DNA of 64,000 bases from Zingiber officinale (taxonomy: Eukaryota; Streptophyta; Magnoliopsida; Zingiberales; Zingiberaceae). Location of the stretch: NCBI RefSeq assembly GCF_018446385.1, contig NC_055986.1, positions 76,097,659 to 76,161,658 on the forward strand, in the 5' to 3' direction. Shown here one piece after another: positions 23,840-34,846 of the stretch. The stretch's first letter is position 1. The number at the start of each line of letters is the position of its first letter. The notes below the pieces were generated by a model. That model worked only from the letters and a program-made list of their open reading frames with translations, was not told where the DNA came from and searched no databases. The position numbers were made by a program, and so were the translations under genes.

Positions 23840-26533
23840 TGTCACGCCCCAGAGAAGTCCCTGTCCGAGAAAATTTTGGCAGCATCTCCCCTGTACGGTG
23901 GACAATCTGAAACTTTCCTACATCTCACATATACCTCAGCCACAGGCGGCTGGAATAATAACAACAAAATAAAGCATCACCACCACGCAGTTTAATATAC
24001 TCAACCACGCAGTTAAGATAATTAAACAGTAAAATAATACTCTGACTCGAAATCCACCCTACTCCACTACACTCGTAAAGCTCAAATCCGACGAACTCAC
24101 CTCTTCTGCCATCCAGGCAGGCATGTAGTAGAATAAAATCCAAATCCAAATCCATCGCAATAATAAAATCCATACAATATCCATAAGCAGAATAATCCAA
24201 AACATAACATGTTCAAAACAGTCTAGAACAGAAAAGAAACCAAAGAAAACCAAACATATCCTCGAGGTCTGCAGGGACCAGCACTACGTGCAGTGAGGAC
24301 TAGCGACTGGAACTCCCTCCGGACAGCATCAACCTGAAAATAACAACAATGGAGGCGGGGTGAGTCCAACACTCAGCAGGTACAATTGATATGCAAAGTA
24401 AAGAAATAACACCTAGCACTAATCATGCGTACAGTCTCCTGATAAGAAAGATAAAAATGCATCTGAAGTAAACAGGAGAATCTGTACTAACCAGGACCCG
24501 GTATAAGGACAAACAGTCCGAAAGGTATAGAAGACCTGTATGCATGTCAAACATAGGTATCCAAACAATATGCAGCATATAAGCAAACACAAACACAAAC
24601 AATAAATGCATCATGCATATGATGCCAATGATGCGTCCTGGTCACACCAGTCGATCATCTCATACAAAAGTGAGGCCGAGTGGGTAGGGGTGACAACCGT
24701 GCACTCTGTCGTCACTACTCACGATGGTGACCGGTGGACGGGATCTTGTCGAGTACACCTATCCTCCTACCCCAAATCATAGATGGGGAGCGCAATGCTC
24801 TCAACTCCCGGTACACGAGGAATCTCTGCCGGATAACACGTTGTGTCACACTACCCATAAGCGGACCAGCGGTGCCTAACAGAGTCCTGCTGCAACACAC
24901 TAATCGACCACTAACCCATGAGTGGTGTGTGCGAGATCCATATGGCGATGTGCTCAATAATGGAGCGGACTATCGCACAGCATGCAATCATGCAAATGAT
25001 GCATGGCAATAACCATATAAACATCCTGACCTAATCCATATATATAGAAAAGTGCACCCTGGGTCAACGAATCATATCGAATCAAAGGTACACAGAAGGT
25101 ATAAAAACCTAGGTCCTGAACATGGTGAAGCATGGTATATCACTACCCCCTATAAGCATGTATAAACAGGTAAACTATACATGAGATGCAAACCAATCAA
25201 TCAAGCATGTACCAAGATTTGGGTAGTGATTAACCGAAAGAAATAAAGAACATAATTAATGCAACATGTTAATTTCATTACTAAGCATATCAAAGACAAA
25301 AAGTCAAAAGTACCCGCCTCCGAAAATAGAAAGGTCCAATCTGACTCCGAGATACTCGTCTCGCGTCAAGGTCCTATAATATTTATAGTTTCCAGGTTTA
25401 GCTAGCTTCATATAGATAAAATAGCTAAATCAAATCCACGAGAAGCTAACATAAATCCAACAATTAACTAGGGTTAACTTACCTTAACCCTAATCATACT
25501 ATTAGACCAATTCCAATTATACATATACAACCAATTACAAAAATCTAACTCATACCTAATCCAACCTAATTAAATATCTTACCTCAACACCAAAGTCTCC
25601 TCTATTGATCCACAACAAGTAGTTGTTGTCGGGACAGGGGCAGCCGCTGAAACCAGATACACCACCGTCGAATTGAATCTAAAATTAGAGACTACCACCC
25701 TTAGTTAGCATAACCTTTCATACAACCCAAGTGCTGCTCATGGCAGGGTTAAGAATTAGATCACAGAATTGAAAACAAAAACAAACCCTAAGCCTTACCT
25801 CAAGTTCCACAACCTAGAAATCCAAATCAACCTCGCTGCTGGAATCCAAGAGTTGCTGCTCAATAGGGTTGTTTACCGCTAGAAGGTGGCTGCCGGAAAT
25901 TAGAAACACCCCTCAAAGCACAAAAACCCCACCAATCCGTTACCTAGAGTGGCAGCAAGGAAAGGGTCGGCGTCGGCAGTGGTGGCGGCGCGAGGTGGCA
26001 GGGCAGAGGCGTCGGCGCTCAGTGGCTGGCACAGAGGAAAGAAGGGAGAATGGCAGCGATGTCTCGTGAGGCGGCAATGCTGCTCTCGTCGCCGGCGGCA
26101 GAGGATCGGCAGTGGCTCACGCGACGCCTGTGCTTATGCTGTGGAGTCGGCGTCGCTGCTGTGGAGAAGGAGAGAAAGGAAAACGGGAGGCAGAGGAGAG
26201 GAGGAAAAGAAGCAAAACCCTTGCCGAGGGGTTTTGTACTCGGGTAGGAGGAACTGCTCGTGCTGCCGGTTAGGGCACGGGGAGAAGGCGCGCGCGAAGG
26301 AAAGGAAACGACGAGGAAGAGAAGAAAATATAAAGAAAAAGAAAAAGAAAAATAAAAAGGAAAATAAAATAAAACTTTTCCTCATTAAAACAGGGTAACC
26401 TAAACAGGCTTTTCCGGCCCCCGTTTTTATCCCCGTGAACTTATCCGTATGAGCTCCGAAAAATTCCCGGAAAATTTCCAAAAATTCCGGAAAAATTTTC
26501 TTATTAATATTCGCCTATTTCTGGTATTTTACA
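23840..26533 (-). mobile_element. 5' LTR of the inverse chromovirus
   Basis: A 2,694-bp LTR from TGTAAAATACC (26,533) to ...CTCTGGGGCGTGACA (23,840). Compared with the 3' LTR it has several small deletions between about 24,640 and 25,090, while 25,095-26,370 is nearly identical to its partner. No gene lies in it. Confidence 0.85.
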
Positions 26534-27721
26534 GCACTCTTGATTTTCCCCCTTCTGATCTAGTCCAGCAGGTGTAAGGCTTCGGTGGAACAGCGATCAT
26601 GGCTGTGAGGGAGAGGAAGGCTCTGCCGTGAAGTATTCCAACAGCAAACCTTGAATTCAAGCACAAAGCACGGCTGTGAATTGAGGTAAGGGTAGAAATT
26701 TGATTGTTTTGTAGTTAAATGATCATGTGTAGTTTGATTAGGGTGTTTGATTTGGAAGACAACAGGTATACAACTTCGACCATCATCTTTAGGGTTGCGA
26801 ACCCCTTCGGTTGAAAGCCACAGCAACTACCATTAAGCTTGGTGAGTGCTAGGGATAAGTTGTGGCTATGCTGGTTCTTCTCTTGATTTCAATTTTTTTG
26901 AGGGTTAAGTTAAGAGATTATATTGGACTTGAGTTGGTTATCATAAATTAGGTAGGTTGATGACAATATGATTAGGGTTTTATCCTAATTTAGGGTTAGA
27001 GATTTTATTTAGCTGTTTATAAGAATTGTAGCTAAATAAAATATATTTATATTGGTGACACAAGACTTTGACGCGACACGAGTATCTCGACGTCAGATTT
27101 GGACCGGATACGATCCTTTCTATTCGAGGCGGGTACTTTGACTTATCTTTTTAGATATGTCATTTGATATGCACAGTAGTGTTTTTAACAAATAGTAATG
27201 ATTATGTTTCTTATCTGCATAGGTTGGTCACTACCCGATACCTGTTACATGCTTGTTTTGTTTACTTGTTATGCACTTCATGTTAGTATCTACATGATTA
27301 TACATGCTTATAGGGGTAGTGGCATAACTATGCTTTATTATGTTCAGGACCTAAGTTTTTATACCTTATCTGATCTGTGTACCTTTGATTGATTCTTTGT
27401 CCTATGGTACATATTTTGTAAAGATGGATAGGTTCAGGATATTCTCATGCTTAGTATCATGCACCATCTCACATGATTGCATGTTGTGCAATAGTCGTCT
27501 CCATTATTGTTGAGCACATCGCCAGTTACATAGATCTGCACACACCACCACTCATGGGTTAGTGGTATGTCAGGCAGGTGTGTGGCAGTTCTGCTGTTAG
27601 GCTCCGCTGGTCCGGTGACTCAGCGTGGTAGCCGACAGACAGTTATGCTCTGTTAGGTTCCGTTGGTCTAGAGATGCAGTGTGGTAGTCGGCTGACAGTT
27701 TGCTCTGTTTGGCTCCGTTGG
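26534..27721 (+). mobile_element. 3' LTR of the outer chromovirus, piece 2
   Basis: Sequence such as gctgtgaattgaggtaag (26,671) and gacgcgacacgagtatctcgacg (27,072) aligns with the solo LTR (28,730 and 28,992), so this is the middle of the LTR. Near its right end a ~57-60-bp unit (ctgttaggctccg..ggtagccga.ag) is repeated at 27,593 and 27,650, and a third unit starts at 27,706. The solo LTR is inserted in that third unit after GTTGG (27,717-27,721). Confidence 0.7.
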
Positions 27722-30614
27722 TGTAAAATACCGAAAAATGGTGAATAATAATACGGGAATTTTTCGGAATTTTTAGAAATTTTCTGGGAATTTTTCGAAG
27801 CCCGTATGACTTAGGTTACGAGGATAAAAACGAGGCCCGGGAAAAGCTTGTTAAGGCTACCCCGTTTAAGCGAGAAAATGTTTTATTTCTTTTGTTTTTT
27901 TTTCTTTTTTTCTTTATTTCTCCTCCGTTTCTTTCTTTCTCCCTCGTGTGTCGATTCCCTCCTCCTCGCGCGCGCCCGACGCCTCCGAGCCCTAACTGCC
28001 TCCCGCGGCGGTTTCCTCTTCTCCTCGCCACTGCCGACGACGCCTGGGAACATAGAGCGAGTGATTTGTTCATCTCCTTCCTTCCCGAGCCGCACACCCA
28101 ACGCCACTGCTGCCTTCCTCTTCCTCTCCTTCTCCCGGCGCCTAGCAGCGCCGAAGCCCTCTTCTCCTCACCAACGTTGAGCCCTAGTTTTCCTCTGCCC
28201 TAGCCGATGCCACTGGATCGATTCAAGGTCCATCGGTCGCCGACGTGAAGGTGCCTTAGGGCTTCGAGGGTAAGCGATCGACTCCTAGTCCTTTCCTCTT
28301 CTCTGGATTTTTCTCCGCTATGCCCTAGCGCAGTGTCCGATCCTTTATTGTTCTTGATTCTCCTAATTCTTGGCTGCATATTTAGGTTACAGATTTGGAG
28401 AGTTTGGGATCATTGAGTTGTGCTTGGGCTGGTGGGCAGAAACCAGAGGAGTTGTGCTTGATCAGTGGACTTCCTCATCCTTGCTGCTGACTGAGGTCCC
28501 GATTGGAGGCGAGTTCTGGTTGGAATCATGTATTTCTGGATTAGAATTCTCTATTTCTTGTTGATCTTTGATCTGGAATTGTGTGTGTTGTGTGGTGTTC
28601 TTAGAGGACAGCTGCTTGATTAGGGCAGTGCAGTGAAGAGAGGTCCTATTCTATACAGTGGGGTAATCTTGTTCCAGTAGCAACCCTTCCAGCAGCAACA
28701 TCCACTTAGCTCCAGCATCTCGTTCGGTTGTGAATTGAGGTAAGTGTAGGGATTTGACACGTGTTGTGGATAATGGATTGATTTAGGTATGATTTGATTA
28801 CATGATCATGTGTAGTAATTTTGATACGTGATGTTGATGAATTAGGTTTATGTATTGAATTGGAGATAAATTGGATTACTAGATGGTTAGAATGATTTGG
28901 GTTTTACCTTAATTTAGCCTTAAGGATTTTATTTAGTTATACATTTGAGTTAGCTAAATAAATTATGTTTATATTGGTGACACAGGACCTTGACGCGAGA
29001 CGAGCATCTCGACGTTGGATTTGATTTAGATTGGACCTGCTATTTGAGGCGGGTGCCTCTTGACTTATCTTTTATGATATTGTCATTTGGATATGCATAG
29101 TATTTTATAGCTACAAGCAATGATCATGTTTGTCTTTGGTATGTCACAGTTTGATACCCATAGCATGTTCTGTTTTGTCGCTTGTTATGTATCCATGTTT
29201 ATATCTTGTGATTATTGTCATGAGTACCTTAGTTCTTAGAGTAAGTGACATACCATGCTTTACTGAGGTTAGGACTAGGTTCTGGATTTTATTTTCTGGC
29301 ATGTGTATCTAGATTATCTTATACCTAGGTTTTTATACCATACCTGACTTGTGTACCTTAGATCCTCGGATCTGACCATCGATACTGTGTTACCCATTTT
29401 TATATATATATATATATGGGTATTGCTATACTGATCAGGATATTGTCATGCTTAGTATCATGTATCATGATTGCATGTTGTGCGATAGTTGATTCCATTA
29501 TTGTGAGTATATCGCCAGTTACATATATCTGCACACACGACTACTCATGGGTTAGTGGTATATTCAGGCAGGGTGTGTTGTAGCAGGTACTCTGTCAAGG
29601 GCTCCGTTGGTCCACTCATGAGTTAGTGTGACGCAGCGTTGTAGCAGGACAGAGATCCCTCCCCGTCATCGTGCACCGGGAGATGAGAGCATTGAACTCC
29701 CCCATTTATGATTTGGGGTAGGAGGATAGGTGTACTCCGACAGCATCCCGTCCACTCGGTCACTCATCAGGAGCAATGACGTCAGAGTGTACGGTTGTCA
29801 CAACCCTACCCACTCGGTCTCACCATCATGTGTGAGACGACTGACTGGAGAGTAGGGGTGACCAGGACATGTCATTGGCATCATATGCAGTTATTGTATA
29901 TATTTGCTTGTGTTTGCTGCACTTATATGCTGCATTTTTGTGGATGCATTTGTTTGACATGCATACAGGAGGCATATTGTGTATCTGGTTTGACGACCTT
30001 TTTGTACTGGATAGGAGTTCCCGGTGAGTACAGCTTCCCCAGTTACCTTTCAGTTTTGCATATTTTCTATATATGATTAGGAAGCTGTATTCCATGTTTA
30101 TTGCTGTTAGATATATCTTACTAGGCATGTCTATTGGTATTCGCTGAGTTATTGAACTCACCCCCGTGGACACTTTTTTTTTTCTTTCAGGCACCAGGTT
30201 GGTTTTGGTGTCGCTTGGAGTATCCTGCCTGCTGGTCCCCATGTCACATCAGAAGATCTGTCTTCGCTGTTGTCCATTTGTACTTTGGTATTTGTGTATC
30301 TAGCTTGTGTTTTTCGATTTTATTTCCGGAGTGGTGTTTGTGGTGTGGTGTAAGCCTAGCCGGCTAGCATGTCATGTTTTTGGTTTTCTATCATTTTTCT
30401 GCTATGTTTTGGATTTTTGTTCCAACCGAGTGGGCTGATGATATAAACTGCGTGGATGACTTTGTGTTATATTTTTATTACTGTTATTGTTCCGGCCGTG
30501 TTGGCCGAGGTATATGTGGCCCTGAGGGCTTTGTATAAATGTTTCAGATTGTCACCCGAACAGGGGAGGTGCTGTCGAAATTTCTTCGGATAGGGACTTC
30601 CTCGGGGCGTGACA
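27722..30614 (+). mobile_element. Solo LTR of the chromovirus family
   Basis: An LTR of 2,893 bp from TGTAAAATACCG to ...CTCGGGGCGTGACA with perfect 5-bp duplications GTTGG on both sides (27,717-27,721 and 30,615-30,619). It lies within the 3' LTR of the outer element, in the same orientation. Solo LTRs arise by recombination between the two LTRs of an inserted element. It carries a short TA microsatellite (29,401-29,416). Frames inside are not genes. Confidence 0.9.
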
Positions 30615-31648
30615 GTTGGTCTGCTCATGGGTAGTGTGACGTAGCGTGGTAGCTGGCAGGGATCCCTCCTCTGGACTTGCTCAAGGAGATGAGAGTATTG
30701 CGCTCCCCCACTTATAATTTGGGGTAGGAGGATAGGTGTACTCTGACAGCATCCCGTCCACTCGATCACTCATCAGGAGCAGTGATGGCAGAGTGCACGG
30801 TTGTCACAGCCCTACCCACTCAGTCTCACTATCGTGTGTGAGATGGATGACTGGCAGTAGGGGTGACCAGGACATGTCATTGGCATCATACGCATTGATG
30901 CATTTATTGCTTGTGTTTGCTGTACTTATATGCTGCATATTAGATGGATGCATTTGTTTGACATGCATATAGGATTTCTATACCTCTCGGGTTATTATCC
31001 ATACACTAGGTCCTGGTTAGTACAGTTTTTCTCCTATTTATTTCAGTTTGCATTTATCCTTCTTATATCAGGAGACTGTACACATGGTTAATGCTATTTG
31101 TTATTTTCTTTATTATGCATATCAGTAGTTACCCACTGAGTTGTTGACTCACCCCGTGAATATTTACTATTTTCAGGTTGAGGCTGTCCGGAGGAGTTCC
31201 AATCGCTAGTCCCCTGCAGATCGGGAGGATGTGTGTTTATCTTTTGGTTTTCTTATTGTACTTTTTAGACTTGTTCTGGTTTCTGACATATGGATATTGT
31301 GTTATCTTTATTACCGATGAGTTTTATTGGATATGTTTTGCTACATGCCTGCCTGGATGGCAGAAGAGGTGAGTTCGTTGTGATTTGTGTGTTTTGGGTG
31401 TAGTGGAGTAGGATATCGGATTTGAGCTTTATGGGCGTAGTTGAGTAGGATTTTGAGATGACTTTTCTTTATCGTTTCATTAGTATAGTTTTACTATTAA
31501 ACTGCGTGGTGATTACTTATTTTATATATGTATGTTCCGGCCGTGTTGGCCGAGGTATCTGGATGATGTAGTAAGTTTTAGATTGTCACCCGTTCAGGGG
31601 AGATGCTGCCGTAATTTCTTCTGGCAGGGACTCCCCCGGGGCGTGACA
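30615..31648 (+). mobile_element. 3' LTR of the outer chromovirus, piece 3
   Basis: It begins with the second target copy GTTGG (30,615-30,619) and continues the interrupted repeat unit. It contains the atttggggtaggaggatagg block common to all LTRs of the family and ends ...CCCGGGGCGTGACA, followed by the TTGGC flank and SIRE gag. Confidence 0.75.
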
Positions 31649-31980
31649 TTGGCTTTTGAGGATCCTTCGTGAAGCTCCAGGAATTTTTCCCAGAGGTCTT
31701 TTGCAGACTTGTAGACTCTGATTCTGTTGACCTCTTATGGTGGTAGCGTACTTAGTAGATAGAATTCTACTTTTCCGTTGGCCACAAATTCAACTTATTC
31801 TTTCTTCGTCGTGTTTTCCTCTTTCTTTAGCTCGTCGTTGTTGTTAGTTGGGACTGAAAAACCATTTTTCAAAATTAGAAATATATCAAAATCGATTTTA
31901 AAATATACCTCCATTTTCTTCTTCCAGTGGGTGAAGTCTCCCTAGAACTTCAGCGGATGGATGCTTGTTCCAACCATCAT
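31649..31980 (-). pseudogene. SIRE-type gag, N-terminal part
   Basis: This is the start of the same gag gene as at 14,093-15,046, cut off by the nested insertion at the codons after HEGSSKA. It begins near a double ATG at 31,975-31,980 and contains the gag core words HWKKKMEVYF and AKDLWEKFLELHEG, typical of Copia gag N-termini. Internal stops are present. The reading frame resumes in phase across the 16.6-kb insertion, which is direct evidence that the chromovirus landed inside this gene. Confidence 0.75.
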
Positions 31981-32037
31981 CTTCTGTGCTTTGGTTGGTT
32001 ATTAGTCCTTCTGAAATGGTTGGACTCTAATACTAAT

Positions 32038-32964
32038 TATAGGTCCCTTGCAACTGAAAAGAGGGGAATGAATTACCCTAAAAATAAAATAAAACCATTC
32101 TCATCCTTTTCAAACTAAATTAGAGAAACACTTATTTGTAAGAGAATTAATTAAAATAAACTAATTAACGAAAGAAAGAGGCACTGAATTTACTTGGTTT
32201 GCAATCAGAAGATTGCTAACTCAAGATTATAAAATGCTCATTAGAATTCTCCTTCGGGCGGAGTAGCCTCTTATAACGTTGACAACTCACAATCAAAGTA
32301 GTATAACAGAAAAGCAATTCAAGTATAACTGTTAATCTGAACTACTGAGACCAGGGATATATTTATAGTTTGTTGGTCGAATCTGACTATTTGCTGGCGT
32401 GGCAGCTCCAGACTCCTGGATTGGGTCCAAGCGCCAGGACATGGATAAAATTTTATCCACGCCAACAACAGTTCGCAAAGGATAGACTTATCCTTGTCTG
32501 GGTGCCCTCGCTCAACATCGTGTCGAGGAGGCGCCCCTAAGGGTGCCCGGGGGTTCGAGCGCTTGGACTTGGTCCAAGCATCCAGACAGTCAACACAATG
32601 TTGACTATCTGGTTTCTCCTCCGTTCCGGCTCTATTCGCTTGGGTGATTTCGACCATCCGAAATAAGGCTCACCTGAACTCATTTTCTTGTCTTCTCCTC
32701 GAGCAAGCTTCTGCTCCGATTTCTCGTCTCTCGAAAATGCTGCATGTTTCCTTCTCGTCCGCTAGCATACTATTCTGTAACACCTCGCCCCTTGAATGCA
32801 CCGAGTCCGTCGACTCCTTCCTGCGCTATCCTTTTCGCTAGCTGCATCTTTCACTTGACTTTTTGTACTCTTAAATTCCTGTACACTTAGACACAATGAT
32901 CAAAGCATAACAAGATCTAATCTGACTTGGTTGATCATATTAAAATTAATACGGGGTACTTATA
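32038..32964 (-). mobile_element. 5' LTR of the split SIRE-like element
   Basis: This is the counterpart of the LTR at 12,030-13,005: it shares aggtcccttgc at its end, the hairpin-rich middle and cggggta(c/t)ttata at its start. Terminal TG and CA have decayed (TATAAGTACCCC and ...GGGACCTATA). A degenerate initiator-Met primer site, attagtattagag, follows at about 32,022-32,036 on the minus strand. The two LTRs differ clearly, so the insertion is old. Confidence 0.75.
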
Positions 32965-32981
32965 AGAAGTTTCGATAAGTA

Positions 32982-33144
32982 TGAGCCTTGGCGCAACTGT
33001 AAAGTTGTTACTTTGTGACCAAAAGGTCACGAGTTCGAATCCTGAAAATAGCCTCTTACAAAAAGTAAGGTAAGATTGCGTACAATGGATCCTTTCCGGA
33101 GACCCCGTATAATGGGAACTTCATGTAAAGGACTACTTTTTTTT
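32982..33144 (+). mobile_element. Au-like SINE, full length
   Basis: A tRNA-derived head is followed by a short unique body and a T-rich 3' end. The head has box A (tggcgcaactg, 32,990) and box B (gagttcgaatcc, 33,032), both recognised by RNA polymerase III. The words gtgaccaaaaggtcacg, gcctcttac and tgcgtacaatgga are typical of the Au SINE family of plants. It is flanked by 25-bp direct repeats with one mismatch (32,957-32,981 and 33,145-33,169). It is not a functional tRNA gene, because no cloverleaf can be completed. Confidence 0.85.
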
Positions 33145-33169
33145 TACTTATACGAAGTTTCGATAAGTA

Positions 33170-33776
33170 GAGGACGATCAAATATCATCAGGTAAAGAAA
33201 AAGGGTAGGAGATGAATTTTTTTGGCAAGTGAGATGTAAGAGAGTGATCTAGAATACGAGTAATTAAGGGTAACTTTCTTAAAGTGAGCAATGACTTGAT
33301 TAAGAAACATTTGTTTCAAGGTCAAAGTTAATAGATTAATGTCTGATGGTACTTTACTAGTTGATTGATTTGCATTGTTGACCAAGATTTTTACAAGATT
33401 TGTTTTGTTTGAAGTCCAGTCGATTGATGTTTCTTCATTAGTCAACTAATATTTAAAATTGATTTATTATAATATTAAAATAAGATGAAATCAAGGATAT
33501 TTGATTAATATGATACTTAAAATTGATTGAGAACAAAGTCAACAACAAATCAGATTCGGTTAGAGGACAACTCAATTAAGATAAACTCAGAAGAAGTAAT
33601 CGACTGATGGTCTAAGTTTAATCAACTATTAACAAGGTTAACAGAAGTTTTGGTCAAAGGATAAACTATTTAGGATCACTAACATAATCAGTTGATTACC
33701 TGTTCAAATAATGAGGATAATGAAGTTTCAGCCTCAAGATTCAGTCTCGAATTTATTTCATCCAGTCGATTGAAAG
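33170..33776. other. Non-coding, possibly 5' part of a Copia LTR
   Basis: No gene is seen. Variants of the word agtcgattgatg (agttgattgatt, aatcgactgatgg, cagtcaattgata) recur about ten times from 33,340 to 33,940, a pattern known from some Copia LTRs. It probably belongs with the LTR-like segment to its right, whose left end I could not define. Confidence 0.35.
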
Positions 33777-34386
33777 CATGCAAGCAGTCAATTGATAACA
33801 CAACCAGCTATTAGCAAGTCCAGGTCTAAACAAAATGGGTAAAGTATCATGGGCGAGTCAATTGATAAAGACATCATCTTGGATAACAACTGAAATCCTC
33901 ATACCAATCAACTAAACATCAATAACTAATCGACTGATGGATATTGATCAACAACTATAAAAAGGACTCTAAGTTGTTCGACCAAAGCATCAAAAATTCT
34001 AATAACCCACAACCAATACTCACCCTACAACACCCTCAAGACAACAAGTGTGCTTCAAATTTCTATGGTTCGAAGTTTGTTTACTTTTATTATTTACATT
34101 CCATAAATTATTTATTTCTGCAGTTGTTATTAATTTGGCTAATGAATTCTTGTGATTTATATTTTCTATTGTTCGGATTTTATGAAGATATATTATTATT
34201 ACACAGCCTTTGTGTAAAGGTTTCTTCGCCTTTGTGTGCCCTTCTTGTTTTTTTTCCTTTTACTTTCACCGTACTATTATTCAGCAAAGCTTTTGAAAAC
34301 TAATTTTTAAACTCTAAATTAAGCTTTAAAAATTACATTAATTATAAAAATGTTATTCACTCCCTTTAGTTCTTTTCGGTTCAATA

Positions 34387-34387
<1 letters not shown>
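33777..34387 (+). repeat. Copia LTR-like segment, copy 1 of a direct duplication
   Basis: It has an LTR-like layout: TATA-like ctataaaaaggactc (33,954), an R-U5-like region, and the end gttattcactccctttagttcttttcggttcaata, which resembles SIRE-type LTR termini. A nearly identical copy lies at 43,252-43,867 in the same orientation. Both copies are followed by an (AT)n tract. The frame of 119 codons in it recurs in the second copy (120 codons) but has no family features. Confidence 0.65.
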
Positions 34388-34417
<30 letters not shown>

Positions 34418-34846
34418 ATCAAGGTTCTAAAATTCGCTAGGCGCTAGTCGGGCGGCAGACCAGTGCCTAGCGCCTAGGCCGCCTAGGCGGGGACTAGGCG
34501 CCGCTAGGCGGATTCCTCGGTATCCCTTGTTTTATGTGGACTATGGACAATGTTATATGTAAATCTAAATGTTGTCTTAAACAATTTCATAGCAATGAAA
34601 ATCTAACTATGTATGCTGAAATAAATACATACTTTCCAATACCAAAAAATGAACATGCAATAAGTTATCATAATCATATAGTAAACAGTATAACATTGGA
34701 AAATAGTAGCAATAGTTCAATTCAAGATTACAATGCATTGTGAACTAGTAACCACTAAGCAAAATATAATTGGTAAATAACATAAATCATGTCTTAACAA
34801 AATGAGTTCAAAATTACACAACTAATAATATCTCATAGACTCATAT

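Larger units (their letters stand above)
15921..26533 (-). mobile_element. Chromovirus (Tekay/Del-like Ty3), full structure, inverse orientation
   Basis: From right to left: 5' LTR 23,840-26,533, initiator-Met primer site at 23,822-23,833, gag, pol, polypurine tract 18,654-18,665, and 3' LTR from about 15,921 to 18,653. It belongs to the same family as the outer element and lies inside that element's 3' LTR in reverse orientation. The outer tip of the 3' LTR near 15,921 is diverged or damaged, and no clean target duplication is visible (right flank GCACT; left flank ggcac). LTRs share long near-identical stretches, but the genes are broken. Confidence 0.8.
15047..31648 (+). mobile_element. 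Chromovirus (Tekay/Del-like Ty3), internally deleted, with two nested insertions
   Basis: The outer ends are TGTAAAATATCG (15,047) and ...GGGGCGTGACA (31,648). Flanks are TTAGC (15,042-15,046) and TTGGC (31,649-31,653), a target duplication with one mismatch. Its own sequence is a 5' LTR stub (15,047 to about 15,155), the last ~40 codons of pol (to 15,287), the polypurine tract (15,385-15,396), and a 3' LTR in three pieces: 15,397 to about 15,920, 26,534-27,721 and 30,615-31,648. The gaps are a reverse-oriented full element and a solo LTR of the same family. Total 3' LTR length after removing them is about 2.75 kb. Confidence 0.8.
12030..32964 (-). mobile_element. SIRE-like Copia element, gag-only derivative, split by a nested chromovirus
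   Basis: Both ends carry the same LTR in the same orientation, and both outer flanks carry AGAAG (12,025-12,029 and 32,965-32,969), so this is one insertion. The interior holds gag in two pieces and an AT-rich 3' region but no protease, integrase, reverse transcriptase or RNase H; pol has been lost. The 15,047-31,648 interval is a later insertion: gag reads through in the same frame when it is removed. Element length without the insertion is about 4.3 kb. It could only move with help from an autonomous relative. Confidence 0.85.

Noticed and set aside
32982-33060. tRNA gene
   Set aside because: Box A and box B are present, but no cloverleaf or acceptor stem fits; body, T tail and target duplications show a SINE.
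33944-34303. 119-codon frame repeated at 43,415-43,777 as a conserved small gene
   Set aside because: Both copies belong to a duplicated LTR-like segment with TATA and U5 features; the protein is hydrophobic low-complexity, and identity is explained by recent duplication.
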